Shown here: positions 49,041-61,441 of the stretch, in pieces | How positions within the stretch are numbered: the first letter of the stretch is position 1 | How the letters are laid out: the number at the start of each line of letters is the position of its first letter | NCBI GenBank assembly: GCA_950295325.1 | Contig: OX485804.1 | Coordinates: 31,434,001 to 31,498,000 of the forward strand | From: Polytrichum commune | Taxonomy: Eukaryota; Streptophyta; Polytrichopsida; Polytrichales; Polytrichaceae | Length of the DNA stretch: 64,000 nt | Direction: 5' to 3' | The notes under the pieces: model-generated | Seen by the model: the letters and a program-made list of their open reading frames with translations, nothing else | Database searches by the model: none | What the model was told of the DNA's origin: nothing | Program-made: the position numbers and the translations under genes

Positions 49041-49042
49041 TA

Positions 49043-50825
49043 GTTATGGTTAACTAGATTTTTCTCAATACATTTTAAGGAACAATTGTAGTTTAGTAGA
49101 AAATTTTCAAATTGATTTGGAGAACAACTATAGTTAACCTGAAAAATTTAAGACCGGATTCAAGGATAATTATAGTTCATGATAAAAAAAATTCCAAGTA
49201 TTATTCTATATTCGAAGAAGTTCGCCTCTTGATTTGTTTTAGTTGAGGGTTTTAATATGCTCAGGCCAATGAGGATCATCAAGAAATGCCTTTATACAAT
49301 CACTCACAGTCTTGAGTTCCGGAACAACCTCCATGTACACCACCAACACAAATAACACACTAGTGACACTACAACAATACAATAGAATTTTGTGAATAGG
49401 TTGCGCTCAACTTTAGTTAACTAGACATAACTTTAGCTAACTAGATTCTTGGGCAAACCAAATATAGAATATCTATAGTTAACTACAATTTTTTGACAGG
49501 TCAAATCGTGAACAACTATAATTACAAAAGGCAACTAGTTAACTAATAGTTGAATTAGTTGGTTATTTGTCCAAGGTTTGTAAGTTTTGCAAGGAGATTG
49601 GCACATCCGTCATGCATGTAAATTCCATCAATCATAAATGCCCAAAACCATAAAATAAACTCATGCATCGACCCACCAACTTTAGTCCCCACCCCCCACC
49701 CCAAAAGGTGTCGAACACCACATATGCTTCCATAGGTCTTATTAACACAAGAACCCCGCGCTCAACACGCACACTATATGACAAGGGAGCACACGGAGGA
49801 TTTTCAAAGCACTTTACTTCAAGAGGTTGAGTACCTAAGTTAGCGACAAGTGACAATGTGCAACTTTTTCCTATTTGACTATAAAAGGCAATGCCTACAT
49901 GATAAAAAGTTGCCAAAAGCACATCATGTATCCTCAAGCATCGACAATCATATACCCCATATCCACTAGCGAAATGCCAACAAAAGACCATTCTTGGTTG
50001 AAGCAAAGACTAGTTTAATTTATCATGTGTGAGTATGTGAGTCCACAAATGACACATATTAAACCTTACATGCCTATCATGGGCTTGGAGTCATCATACC
50101 ATGCACAAGCTAATATGAGTGTAGAAAGGGACCATATTATTTGAGGTGTTATCGTACATAATACTCATGCAGGAGACGTGTTTGTTATTCTTTAATGTAT
50201 ATATTCAAAGAGGTTATTAAGAATTTTGAAGTAAAGGTAGATGCACAATAGATGTGCTGATTCCATCCTATATATATATGTATGTATGTATATGTATGTA
50301 TATGTATGTATACGTATACGTATATATGCATATGTATAAAATCAAAGGTTTAGTTATTATGACAAACAACCCTTAGATGAGAAAGTGCATAATGACTCTC
50401 TCTCATTGGAAAGTGACAGTGATTGCATATGTAATAAAGGCCTAATTACTTCATGATTTAGATTTTGTGTATGTAATGGAGGTATTTATTACATTAAATT
50501 CAAAAGCCAATAGTATAAATACATGAGTTTATTTTCTAGCCTACCATTAGTACGCATACATTTCTTTTTCTTTATAGATTCCTCGTATAGAGGGGGTTTC
50601 ATTTCATAGTTATCCATGCATGTCATTTAGGTTTCCAATGAATAGTCCACCCCAAGGACGCCTACAAAGCCCAAATGTGCCAAAACGCATCTCCTTCTCA
50701 AGGGTTTTGGCACATGAATTTGATGGAAGTGGTGTGGTTTTCAATTTTGATGTGGAGTGCATTACATTTTGCAAGATGTTGCAAACACCAAAATTGGTTT
50801 CGGACCAAATTTGTGACCTTCACAA
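49043..50825. other. No gene seen; dispersed repeat and (TATG)n
   Basis: 49043-49100 (TTAACTAGATTTTTCTCAAT, ACATTTTAAGGAAC) resembles 57345-57380. A (TATG/TACG)n run is at about 50268-50335. About 50580-50657 resembles one end of the hAT-like GTGCAC family (AATGAATAGTCCACCCCAAG), but the other end was not found. Confidence 0.5.
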
Positions 50826-50907
50826 CAAAATAATAATAATTTTTTATTTATTTTGGGATAGAAGGCCAACACAGCCAACGTCAAAATGAATTAAAAACCA
50901 AGAAAAA
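50826..50907 (-). mobile_element. 5'-truncated LINE tail insertion, 9-bp TSD
   Basis: 82 bp. On the minus strand it reads GACGTTGGCTGTGTTGGCCT then TCTATCCCAAAA and an A-rich tail. CCTTCACAA flanks it at 50817-50825 and 50908-50916. Same tail as 63142-63206. Confidence 0.7.
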
Positions 50908-51104
50908 CCTTCACAAAATAAATGAAGTTTCCATAGTCGGGGTTTGAGGGGATGATGATCCTGGTTGATAGCGGGCCCATCTACTTAGTGCAAGCTACCA
51001 CGTGGGAGCCAAGCTCAAGGTTAGGGCAGTCCATTTAGGCCCACATCTTCCTCAATTTAGCAACTTTCTTCATTGTTTTTTGTGATTTTTTTGTGTATTT
51101 TATG

Positions 51105-51350
51105 GGCCACATCTAAGGTCGAGGCATTCATAGTCGACTAGGTCCATTTAATTCCTCACTAGGGTCATGTAATGCCAACATGGACAAAATTTATATATTT
51201 TTAAGCAATTTGAGTTAAGGTTTATGTGTTGGCGTCTTGTGATTGAATACCCTCATAAGAGTTTTGATAATTGTCATAGCCAAATATTAGCATTTAGATG
51301 AGTGGTTATGAGTTAACTTATTGATTGATTATGTGTAACCCTAACTTTAC
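51105..51350 (-). repeat. Dispersed repeat Q, copy 2
   Basis: Reverse-complement match to 10090-10330. Confidence 0.7.
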
Positions 51351-51584
51351 CGCTTTGAAATTTGTAGAAATTTTCATAAGCAATTATAAATGCCTCAAGA
51401 TGCAAGCATGATAAAGTGGACAATTCCTCATCCCTACCTATTGCTCAATGAAAGTGATTCAAAACTATACACTAACTTTGAATTTTGTGAATTAAAAAAA
51501 ATTATGGACATTTTAAAAACATATTAATATGCAAATCCAAGCAAATTATGATGACAAAAAAAATTCTATGACATGTCTACGTAT

Positions 51585-52020
51585 TTTAGAAGACGCTGCA
51601 AGTGGTGTGCAAGTAGGTGATATTGAACAAGTGATTGTCTGAAATTTGTTTAAAGTACAATAAAATTACATTAAATTGATAGTTTTCCACAAAGTTTTGT
51701 GATGATGCCCTCAAGTAGATAATGAATTCAAGGAATATGAAAGAAAATTCCAACTTCAATATAGTTTTAAAGGTCATGAAATTTACGTCCAAAACCATAC
51801 TCAAGCATTTGCTTTTGAGCATCACTTTAAATGATAAGTATTGGAAATCTCAACTTGATATTTGAGTATTCCACACAACAACAAAGGTCAACATGAAAAG
51901 AAATCCAACTTAAACAACGCTTTGCTACTACTTTTAGGCCTTTGACAAAAACAATTATGGTTTTAGTATACCGGAGCACTTTTTTGGTCCACTTTACCAT
52001 GCTTGCACCCTCAACCTTAC
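51585..52020 (-). repeat. Dispersed repeat T, copy 2
   Basis: Reverse-complement match to 31290-31770. Confidence 0.7.
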
Positions 52021-53199
52021 ATTTGGGACCTGCATCATGTGCATTCGAGGTACCCGCAACAATGAAAAGGGCTTCTCCCGGACAAGGCCAAGTCTACATA
52101 GCAAAGCTTGTGAAAAGATCAAATGTGGTCGATCTTTAATCTAAAAGTTGCATGTGTTTGATGTTTTCACAAGCATTCCAATTTCTTGGCTCAATTGGTG
52201 CTCAAAAGGTATGCAACTTTATATGAAATCAACTTCAAATCTTCTAGCACTTTGGGGCACCACATCACTTATTTCTTACTATATCATTAATGCAAATCCT
52301 TGGATGGCTAAACTTTTTTCTAGATACAAGTCACCTACAAGACCTAAACAATCTATAAAATTGAACGTGTCATTTAGTTTTTGAATGTGGAGATAAAATT
52401 TGTCCAAAATTTACTTATTGATTGAGGGGTTTTCAAGGTCATGTGTCAGAGAGTCCAATGGGTAGGCCGTTAGGATCTAATGTTTCATCCTTATTATGTA
52501 AACATAAACATGCAAACATTTAGATTCTCATGTATAACTGATATTTAAGTAAAAAATTAGACTAAGTTCAAGTCTAGAATTATAACATGTTGGGATTTTA
52601 TCGATGGATCCTCCAATAGAATACACAAAGTTGATCATGATAATATTAAAAGGAATTGGTTTGATTATATTTTATTTCTTTGCATTTAACTAATTTTTAT
52701 TAAAAATACAAATTTTTATTGTATTATTTTGTCATATTTTATTAACATAACATTCAAGTAATCACCGAACACTTTTCTCAAATTTCCCTTGAATTTAGGT
52801 ATTTCAGAAGTTTATCGACAGATCCACCTATAGAATTGAAGCAACCGAAAAATCCAAACATGATTTATTTTGTATTTTAGCATGCATGAGTGTGAGTAGG
52901 CAGTGCACAAGGAGGCATTTGAGCTAACTTGGTCACTCTCCATACTTTTTTTTATTTCCAACTAGTTATTCATTGAAATGCTTCGATATTCCTCGTAATT
53001 TCTACTTCAAATATAATTTGAAAATAAAAATTGGTTTAGTTGATTTTGAATGAGTAATTTAGGAAAATGAATTGGCTGATATGTATGTTTTAGTAGCCGA
53101 TTCTCCCCGTTCATTGAAGTGGGGGTCCTACCAATGTTGGAGGATGGGCCACATATGGAGGTAGGGAATTATTGCATCCTAGGTAACCTAGGGTTTTGG
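52021..53199. other. No gene seen
   Basis: AT-rich. About 53095-53140 (CCGATTCTCCCCGTTCATTG) resembles 23863-23910 (CCGGTTCTCCCCGTTCAATG), a further short dispersed repeat. Confidence 0.45.
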
Positions 53200-53520
53200 G
53201 AGTCTAAAGTGTTAAGAGTGTAGGAATCTCTTAATACAAGTCCTCTTGAGTTACTTAGTGTTAAGAGATGCCTCAAGAGTGAGTGGCACCGACTGGAAAG
53301 AAGAAGAATGAGCCTCTTTGAACCCACCAAAACAAACTATGCACTCTACAAACACCTTAGAGCATGCACTTGTTTTCTTGGAAGGTATAATAAACGAGTG
53401 TGTATTCAAGAATTTAGTATCAACATTTAGCCCTCACTAATTTTAAGATTTGGCGAAGTAGTGTGTCCTTCAAGAGTTTGACCACACGCACTAAATGGGA
53501 TAATCAGTGACCATGAATTT
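53200..53520 (+). repeat. Relative of the CACTACA MITE at 17473
   Basis: ATTTAGCCCTCACTAATTTT, GAGTTTGACCACACGCACTA and AATGGGATAATCAGTG parallel 17725-17812. The left end is diverged or lost. Confidence 0.5.
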
Positions 53521-53569
53521 TACTCTTTGGTCACTATTTGCTAGTATTACGAAATGTGAAACAAATAAC

Positions 53570-53893
53570 ACTACACTAAAAAGGATATTTAGTGTTTGAT
53601 TATATTATATTACCTTGCCCTGCTCAACACTAATTTTTAATTCTTTGAAAATTAGTGTTAGACATAAATGTGTCACTACCTTCCTTACTACCACCTCCCT
53701 TCTCCTTTTATCATTCTTTTTTTCATATCCTTACTAGCACTAAATTCAAACATGTAACTTCCACATATTACCATAGTTGATATTTAGTGTTTGAGTTTAT
53801 ATTTAATGTTACTTACTTTCATAGGGTTATTGACATTTAGTGTATGCATTCGTAGTTAGTGTATCAAACACTAAATATCCTATTTAGTGTAGT
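53570..53893 (+). mobile_element. ACTACACTAAATA MITE, copy B
   Basis: 324 bp, same orientation and structure as copies A and C. Left CACTAAAAAGGATATTTAGT; right CACTAAATATCCTATTTAGT in reverse complement. The terminal variant AAGGAT/ATCCTAT is compensatory between the two ends. Confidence 0.85.
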
Positions 53894-53960
53894 AGAAAAC
53901 TATTCCAAAAAGAACCGGAGCCTATTTCGGTTGCGGTCTTCTTGGGCATAGTTTTCTACT
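53891..53960. repeat. 70-bp hairpin abutting MITE copy B
   Basis: AGTAGAAAACTATTCC (53891-53906) faces GGGCATAGTTTTCTACT (53944-53960). Inside, AACCG pairs with CGGTT and AAAGA with TCTTC. Ends CACTAGTAGAAAAC (reverse strand) resemble CACTA-type termini. Confidence 0.75.
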
Positions 53961-53964
53961 AGTG

Positions 53965-54527
53965 TAATCTTAAAGACTCAAGTAACTCACCGCTGGCTAA
54001 AAAGTGGTCACTCAAGAAACTTTCAACTATCTAACTCCTAGATATTAGTACAATGTTTTTTTTTTTTTGGGTCCTTCTATATTTTCCTTGTCCTTAGAAG
54101 TTTCACTCCAATTTCCTACTCATATAAAGTTCTCTCTACCCACTTAAGTATGCCACATGATGAGTTATAATAGACATTATGTGCTAAGAAGTTTTAAAAC
54201 ATGTTCTTGTTAACAATTGGTTGGGGATCCTAGTGTCTCAAAGTATACCTTATCTGAATTCCGTATGCAAATGTTACAAGGGTTTAAAGTTTTTATTGGT
54301 ACATGATCCCAAACCAACATGGGAATCTAATGTTAAGGTGATGGACATTCTCATGAGTCAAATACATAACATTGTTATATTCCACACCAAAATCCACAAA
54401 CTAGTCATGGCCTTTATATTTGCTTCAACATCTTGTGTTTGGAGTACAGTAGAATCGACTAAGTATTACTGCAACATCCCAAGGTAGTTCCTAGTACTAC
54501 TAACTACAAGGTTACTCCAACATCAAG
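53965..54527. other. No gene seen
   Basis: AT-rich; a frame of 88 codons at 54221-54487 lacks any recognisable feature. Confidence 0.45.
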
Positions 54528-54529
54528 TA

Positions 54530-55011
54530 CACCCTAAACTCCGTTATATCAACCCCCATAATGTCACGCACTCTATAATATCCCGAAACCCTAGGGAACG
54601 GATGTTCGTAGCTCAGATCTTGCTCCTTATTGTCACATTTCTCTCCCTTATATCACGAAATTTGTCATTAATGCAAACGACCCAAGAAGTCAACCCACAC
54701 CTTTGCATTGCGCCATGTGTCAACATGTGGAGTGTCACCTTCTTCTTCTTCCTCCTCTTATGCCACTTGTTGAATGTTGGTGCATGCGTCCGCCAGATCG
54801 CCTGGGAAGGCCAAGTGGAGTGGATCACACGAGCGTAGGTAATAGGAGAACGAATTCAAATTGTCCTCACATCTCCTTTGTGTTATTCCATAGTGTCACA
54901 TGTGACACTAATTCACTAGTATCACGCATGCATCCATGTTAACACTACAAAACTCCGTTATATCACGTGCACTTTGGTTGCCACAGGTGTGATACTACAT
55001 AGTTTAGAGTG
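54530..55011. mobile_element. CACTCTAAACT MITE copy 1, TA flanks
   Basis: 482 bp. Ends CACCCTAAACTCCGTTATAT and, in reverse complement, CACTCTAAACTATGTAGTAT; TA at 54528-54529 and 55012-55013. The interior repeats CTCCGTTATATCACG. A less AT-rich middle (54700-54840) holds overlapping frames, probably not genes. Tc1/mariner-type duplication. Confidence 0.82.
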
Positions 55012-55224
55012 TACTACTCTTCACAATACGTTGGCAGTGAGGCCCCTCCTTTCGAGTGGTTGGAATGGAAGCATGAGCAGCCCAAATGTGAGGAGGTGTT
55101 GGGGATCATTTATCTGTCAATGCAGTGGGACATGAGATTCACATGTGGTCCGAGTGTCAAAAACACAACTCCCAGTTTGTTTGTGGCACACTAAACATTC
55201 GACGGAGTTTTCTACATTGTCGAA

Positions 55225-55290
55225 CAAGAAAAAAGAAACACCAACATCGGGCAATCTGACGTGAATTTGAGCCCGTTGGCCCTACCCAGC
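55225..55290 (-). repeat. Retroposon tail (ACGGGCTCA family)
   Basis: On the minus strand: GGCCAACGGGCTCAAATTCA then CGTCAG and a T-rich tail. The same tail ends the insertion at 62497-62982. Confidence 0.6.
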
Positions 55291-58200
55291 TAAAGAATCT
55301 CCTTGATACATGATGGGCTTTACTACTTACCGTGCAATGGGTGAGCTCTTGTTTGTTTTTTATTTTTATTTTTTTAAATATATATATATATATAGGAAAT
55401 TTCAAGACACTACAAACATATGAATGAATGATCTTATAAGGGACTACTGCAAGAAAATTTAGTGTCAACATGGTTACTACCATGCACCATAACCTCGACA
55501 TCATAACTCATAATACAATTCACGATGGTTGTGTGGGCGGGCATGTTGGCTATGATGCAATGCCTGTTGGGTTTAAACCTAGCGTTACAGTGACATCTTT
55601 GGTCACCACATGTGCACGGTAGTAGCCATGTTAGTACTAAGCTTTCTACAACGGGTGAAGTAGTTTTACATCTAATGTTATTGTTCTTTAGGACGTAGCC
55701 ATGGATGTTTTATGAACAAACACTCTATTCACTCCGGCCTTCCTTTGGAGACTAGAGTTCTTCTTATTAATATATAGCATTTCAAGACTCTAATTTGATG
55801 GTCAAAGCTTATAACTCAAATTCAAAGTTCCCCCTAGCCATATTAGTGCTACAAACTATAATCCACCCATATATGATTAAAAATTTTCAATAAACATTGA
55901 AAACTTTGGGCATCCTTTTCATACTAAGAAATTGCCAACATGAAACCATTTAAAGCAAATTATGAAAACCATGGGTCCCACACTAACATGCTTTTGCAAA
56001 TCGTCTTTTCATGTTCAGATGAAAGGCAATATCCAGATCCGTAATAGGTAGGCAAGCAACCCCCCTCCTCAACTTCAACTCCCCCTTACAATTGTGTTAA
56101 TCACCAAAGCTAGTTGTTTTTTGGGAAAAATTATATGCAACATTTCAATCTGGAGGGAGAATCAAATTTTGGTGCTACACCTAGTGGGTTTCGCCCACAC
56201 ATAGAGGTGCGTTGTATGTCGACACTTTTGTTGTGAAGAAAATTAGCATGTTATCAAGAATTCATATCAAGACATATGTGCCTTAATTTGGTGTTTGATC
56301 TCAAATGAAAACCTATATTTGAGTGGTGTATGATTGGGTATGAACCTAAGAACAAATACCCAAAAAACACTTGTTGAAACAAGATTGGACTACATCCTCA
56401 AGATGTGTTAATCATTCTAGACGAAATGATAAACATAATTACAGATCTTATATGATCATTTATCAACACATAGAATCTTCACCTCAATAATGCATAAAAT
56501 ATTCATACGAGCTCTGAAAATTATGAGGAAAGTGGCTACGTGTAGCATTTGGATTTGCTAATCATCTCGCACTCATTCGCGTTTTCATATCTAACGAGAA
56601 GTGGGCCTGTGTGCAGAAAAGGAAAAGACCCACTTACCATACAACCGGTTTTCTTGAAATTCTGCTTACAAATTACTCCCACAAGTTTCTGAAAAGAATG
56701 GAACACACACGTGGCAGCCAATTTGATGATGACCTGGCAATGACATGGCACCCTGGAGCCCCAACCATGGCCTTCTTTTTCCTGACATATACTTGCCTTC
56801 CCTAGACTGTCCTTTATAGCTACCTATATTTGAGCCAACTGGAATCTAGCCTAATAAGTCAGAACTTCGTACATACTTATCGTACAATCTATATCCAAAC
56901 ACTCACTAATAATATAAGAAGGGAAGGCATAATATGTGACACGTGGAGGCCACCTCGATAATAAGCGTTTAGCCACCTGTCTACTCTAGCTGACTTGGCA
57001 GCAAGCGTGACTGGTAGGATTCTTTGAGGGAGCAAGGTGGCCTTCATGCCCGCTTGGTGGTGGTCGATTTTAGGAAAGAGAACTGTTTCATTTATTGAGG
57101 AATATTAGTAGCATATATTAAAATAAAAACAAGAAAACCGGTAGAACCGTGAGGCTCTGTCCTTTGCTATGAAAGACTATAATTGTAGCTGATTACTTTG
57201 CTCATGCCGATCCATGGCTATTCACTATACCAAACCTTTCTTGGATTTTGTGCACCTTCTTCTCAAATACGGGTCAAGGATTGAAGCTACTCATTTATCA
57301 CCCAAATTTTTTAAAAGTAAATAATCAAGAACTACCGAAATAACTATAGTTAGCTAGATTTCTTTCAATGCATTTTAGGGAGCACTTATATATATATGTA
57401 AACTACAAATAACATCCACATTAAATACAGTGGACCAAAAATAACAAGAACAAGTAACGTCCAAGTGTGAACACAAAGTGGTTAGGAAATTTGCTCTTGA
57501 AACGAAGAAGTTGATGCATAGTTTCTGTCCTACAGACAGAGCCAACAAAAAGTGGGGAAGAAAGAACACATGAAATAATTAAGATTGGTTTTAGAGTACA
57601 ACTTGCAGGGTAGCACAATAGTAAACTCTTGGTTTAGTCACTGAGTTTGCACTTCAAAACCTAAGATAATGTAGGCCTATTGTGGGCACTTTCAGCCCCA
57701 CAAGCGAACGTGTTTGTTGGATCAGGGTACGTGGTTGAAGAACTCATCACTTTCAGATCGTTTTGAATGAGGAAGTATCTTGGTAGAAATTTGCGATTAG
57801 GGTTTGTATGCTCCTAGGATTTAGAGTCAGTATGCATATTCCATGATTTGTAAAGCAATTATGTAAGTAAGGGGTTCACATGGTGTGTAAAGAATACTCT
57901 AGTGCATTTAAACAAGCATGTCTGGTGTTTGAAAATTTGCCAATTTGAGGCACGTATTTAATGTATGGAAGTGGTTATTAACCAAGACTTTATTCCTTCT
58001 TCAATTGGAAGCGGTTATAAAGTGTTTATGGTCCTCCATTACATGTTAGGAACAAGTTTCATAAATGATAGTGGACTTTTGCTCCAAAGTTGTGTGACTA
58101 TGCTTGAAACAACATGATCATCACTTTTGTTGTGCTCAATATCTGGCTCTAACCACTTTACATGTGCATGTGCTTAAACTCCAAATACAACCCAAAACTA

Positions 58201-58990
58201 GCTAGCCATATAAGCCTAAAGGGCCGCATGGCACATCTATCTTAGAGACTTGTTGACACTACCAAGCTATTTTGTGGAACTATCTAGTGGAAGACATCAA
58301 AAACTTTGGAGACTCTACCATTGAACGGACTCAATATTTTGTGGAAACAGTAATGACCAAAAGTGCAACAAAGAAGTATGCTTTTAAGTGCTATAGTTAT
58401 AGTGGTTCACAACTATTATAGTTGGTTGAGGAGGACAATCACAACCCTGGGGGATGCACATTATGTCATGTTGAGGGGGTACACAATAATAGGGTTCTCT
58501 ATATAGAGGGGAGGGGGTGTATTACTTTGCCATTGCTAAACAAATTGGACCCTATAGTTACCTAATAGCTCAACAAACCCAATTTTCTCCGCCCCTACCA
58601 CTATTTCTAGTATGTTGAGGGGTGATGTGAGGCCAAACCACCCACCCTTAAGCGTCCTAGTCCGGGTGGGGGAATGGGTATCACATTCATGTTCACATAG
58701 CTCCCTCTTACCAACTTCATAAAACTCCATTTCAGTTCCCATCAATTCTTGCACCCCACTTTATTCCATAATACGAGTACAAGCATTGAAAAATGCTCTT
58801 CTCTGTTTATCCCTTTCCTCCTACACTAATTCACAATCCCACAATCAAATCCCTACTAAGACTTATTCCCTTATGCCACTCTCTTATTTATGTGAAACTA
58901 AATCCCCTTAATGCCCTAGGCCCTTGGCCCTTGGACCTTGCCATATCCGGTCAAGCTCACGACCGGGCCCATCAAGGGTTCATACCCGGC
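55291..58990. other. Gene-free tract with family R debris and a promoter-like patch
   Basis: 56310-56640 is a family R copy (AACAAGATTGGACTACATCC, AATTATGAGGAAAGTGGCTA). 57655-57712 is an inverted R end (GTAGGCCTATTGTGGGCACT). 56703-56820 combines CACACGTGGCAGCCAAT with TTTATAGC (see findings). (TA)n at 55378-55392. No coding region recognised. Confidence 0.5.
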
Positions 58991-59405
58991 CTCCTATCCG
59001 TCTCACCACATACCAGCAGGCTCCTAATTCCGCAGCAATCTCCCAAAACCAGCAGGTTCCTAGTTCTGGCAGCAGTCTCACCAAACCAGTAGGCTCCTAG
59101 TTCTGGTAGCAGTCTCACCACATACCAGCAGGCTCCTAATTCCGCAGCAGTCTCACCAAACCAGCAGGCTCCTAGTTCGGCAACAATCTCACCACATACC
59201 AACAGGCTCCTAATTCCGCAGCAGTCTCACCACATACCAGCAGGCTCCTAATTCCACAGCAGTCTCCCAAAACCAGCAAGCTCCTAGTTTTGGCAGTAGT
59301 CTCACCAAACCAGCAGGCTCCTAGTTCGGCAGCAGTCTCACCACATACGAGCAGGCTCCTAATTCGGCAGCAGTCTCACCACATACCAGCATGCTCCTAA
59401 TTAAT
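58990..59405. repeat. Minisatellite, 11 units of 36-39 bp
   Basis: Units begin CAGCAGGCTCCTA at 59014, 59050, 59087, 59126, 59162, 59200, 59238, 59274, 59311, 59349 and 59387 (with small variants). Two unit types differ in the spacer: CACCACATAC with AATTCCGCAGCAG, and CACCAAAC with AGTTCGGCAGCAG. Unit lengths are not multiples of three, so it is not a protein repeat. Confidence 0.92.
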
Positions 59406-59417
59406 CCCACCAAGCCC

Positions 59418-59545
59418 CTACCTAATTCCACTAATTCCCCCAAGCCCCCTACCTAATTTCCCTACCTAATTCCACTAATTCCCCCAAGCCCCCTACCTAA
59501 TTTCCCTACCTAATTCCACTAATTCCCCTAAGACCCCCTTACCTA
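59418..59545. repeat. Minisatellite, 44-bp period
   Basis: CTACCTAATTCCACTAATTC recurs at 59418, 59462 and 59506, giving nearly three units; the third is degraded. Confidence 0.9.
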
Positions 59546-61441
59546 ATTCACACATTTTTTCTAGCTCTAAGAGCTCAAAATCCTAGAGAAGAGGGAGAGA
59601 GAGAGAAGAGGCTCCCAAATTCACAAGCTCCTTAACCCTCTCCTACTTAGTAGGACCTTACCCTATCCACTAAACCCTCACCCCCTAAACCAACACAATA
59701 GGTTCCAATTCAAACATTTAAACTCCGAGGCCCCTTCCCCAACTATCAACTTCACACATACTATCAACTTAATTCACCCAACCCCTTAATGCTACTAATC
59801 CTTTAATTAAACACACTAAATAAGCCTAAGGCTTAAAACATAAATCCACACCAATCCTCACTCTTTTTAATACTTTTTGTTGTTTCAATAATGACCTCAA
59901 TTGCAATTCTAAGTAAATTCTAACATAAAACAAATATGAGCAACCATTTTGGGCTCATAGGTGCCTCACATGGTTTTGAACCCAAGCCTTCAAATAGATC
60001 AAAAGTGTAGGCACCCACTAACTCACACAACTCCAAGGTGACAATGCCACAACCCATTTTCATACTTAAACGAAAATAATCCTTCTCCACCACACTACCA
60101 TAATTACATCAGTTACTTCTAACATGGTTACCTCGGATAGAGCCCACCCCATATTAGAGGCTCTTCATTCATGCTTGCCCCATTTGAAGCCAATGTTTAT
60201 TTCTCATGTGTCAAGGACCTCAATTCGCAAGGCCATTTTTGATACAATTACTAGGTTTTGGGGTTGACATCATGAAAACCAACAAAGAAAATTCAAGTGT
60301 TAATGTGAACCAAAACTTGAAAACCATTGAACAATGAGATTAGAATCATGTAAAACTCACAACCAAACACAAGGTACGAAGGCCTTATAGCAACACTTTA
60401 AGAAGAAAAAAAAAAATTCAAGCAGGTTAGATAGCTCAAAACATTGTCAAAAAAAAATTCCATAGATTAGCGAATCTATACAAAGTAAACTTAAAATTTT
60501 CAAAAATGAAAATAAAATCACTTGCAACCTATAGAAATTCACGAAGTCGTCTTAAGTAAAAACATTTCTATTCTCCAATAGGGGGAGGGGGGGTCTATTG
60601 ATGTTGGATTGCTAAGTGAGAATCAGCACAACAATGGCCTTATTGCCAGTGGACCTTCTATTAAATGAAATGTTTTCCCCTTCTTGTGGATCACCTCTTC
60701 CACCACCTTGTTGAGCGGATAAATCCCCGATTTATTATTGTAATTGGCCAAAGTTGGTGCTCTTCTAAAACTATCCTTGCCACCTTCTTACACCACTATT
60801 ATGAACGGTTGAAGTAGTGTTATTTTATATTTAACACCGCACATGATTAACCACTTTTAACAATGACTTACTCGATGGCATTATTGCACTCACTTATTGA
60901 CATGTCAAGGATTAAAAATGGGTGTCACCAAAAGAAAGGTGTTACTTTAAGGCCTCAAGTGCCTTAATTGTGTTGCATATTTTAATACCAACTTCACATA
61001 GCACTAAGAAAAACGAAAAAATTAATAAAAACGCACAATACGCATCCCACACAAGAATCAACAAGCATCAAGCAATCGAGAGATGCAAGATACACAAATT
61101 GAATGAGGGAGCTTCAACAATTGGTTTAGCTAGGGAGCATTCATGGAGAGTTTCGAATATCAATGGAGCAACATGAGGGCATGCTTGAACCCATGTACTA
61201 CTCCTACTGCTACTACTGATGACACATGTGCATGCAAACATTACTAGAAAGTACATGATGGCCATGAATTAGTTGTTACCTACTTCTTTTGATGACTTCA
61301 ATGATCAATCCTTTGAAGAACAAAATTTTGTTCGGCCTACTGCTTTATTTCTATTGTACTAGAATGGTCTCAAGAACATCTTATATTTTCTCTACCACTC
61401 TATGCATATGCTTATATATATACCTAAGTTATGTGCAAGAA
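59546..61441. other. No gene seen
   Basis: C/A-rich then AT-rich sequence, short frames only. A G9-interrupted run is near 60582-60593. Confidence 0.5.

Noticed and set aside
49632-50006. 124-codon minus-strand frame
   Set aside because: No recognisable domain and no splice or promoter context; the plus strand of the same stretch is equally protein-like and equally unrecognised.
50580-50657. Fifth member of the hAT-like GTGCAC family
   Set aside because: One end looks right but no partner end or duplication could be found upstream.
58990-59405. CRISPR-like array
   Set aside because: Units are contiguous without unique spacers, in a plant genome; it is a minisatellite.
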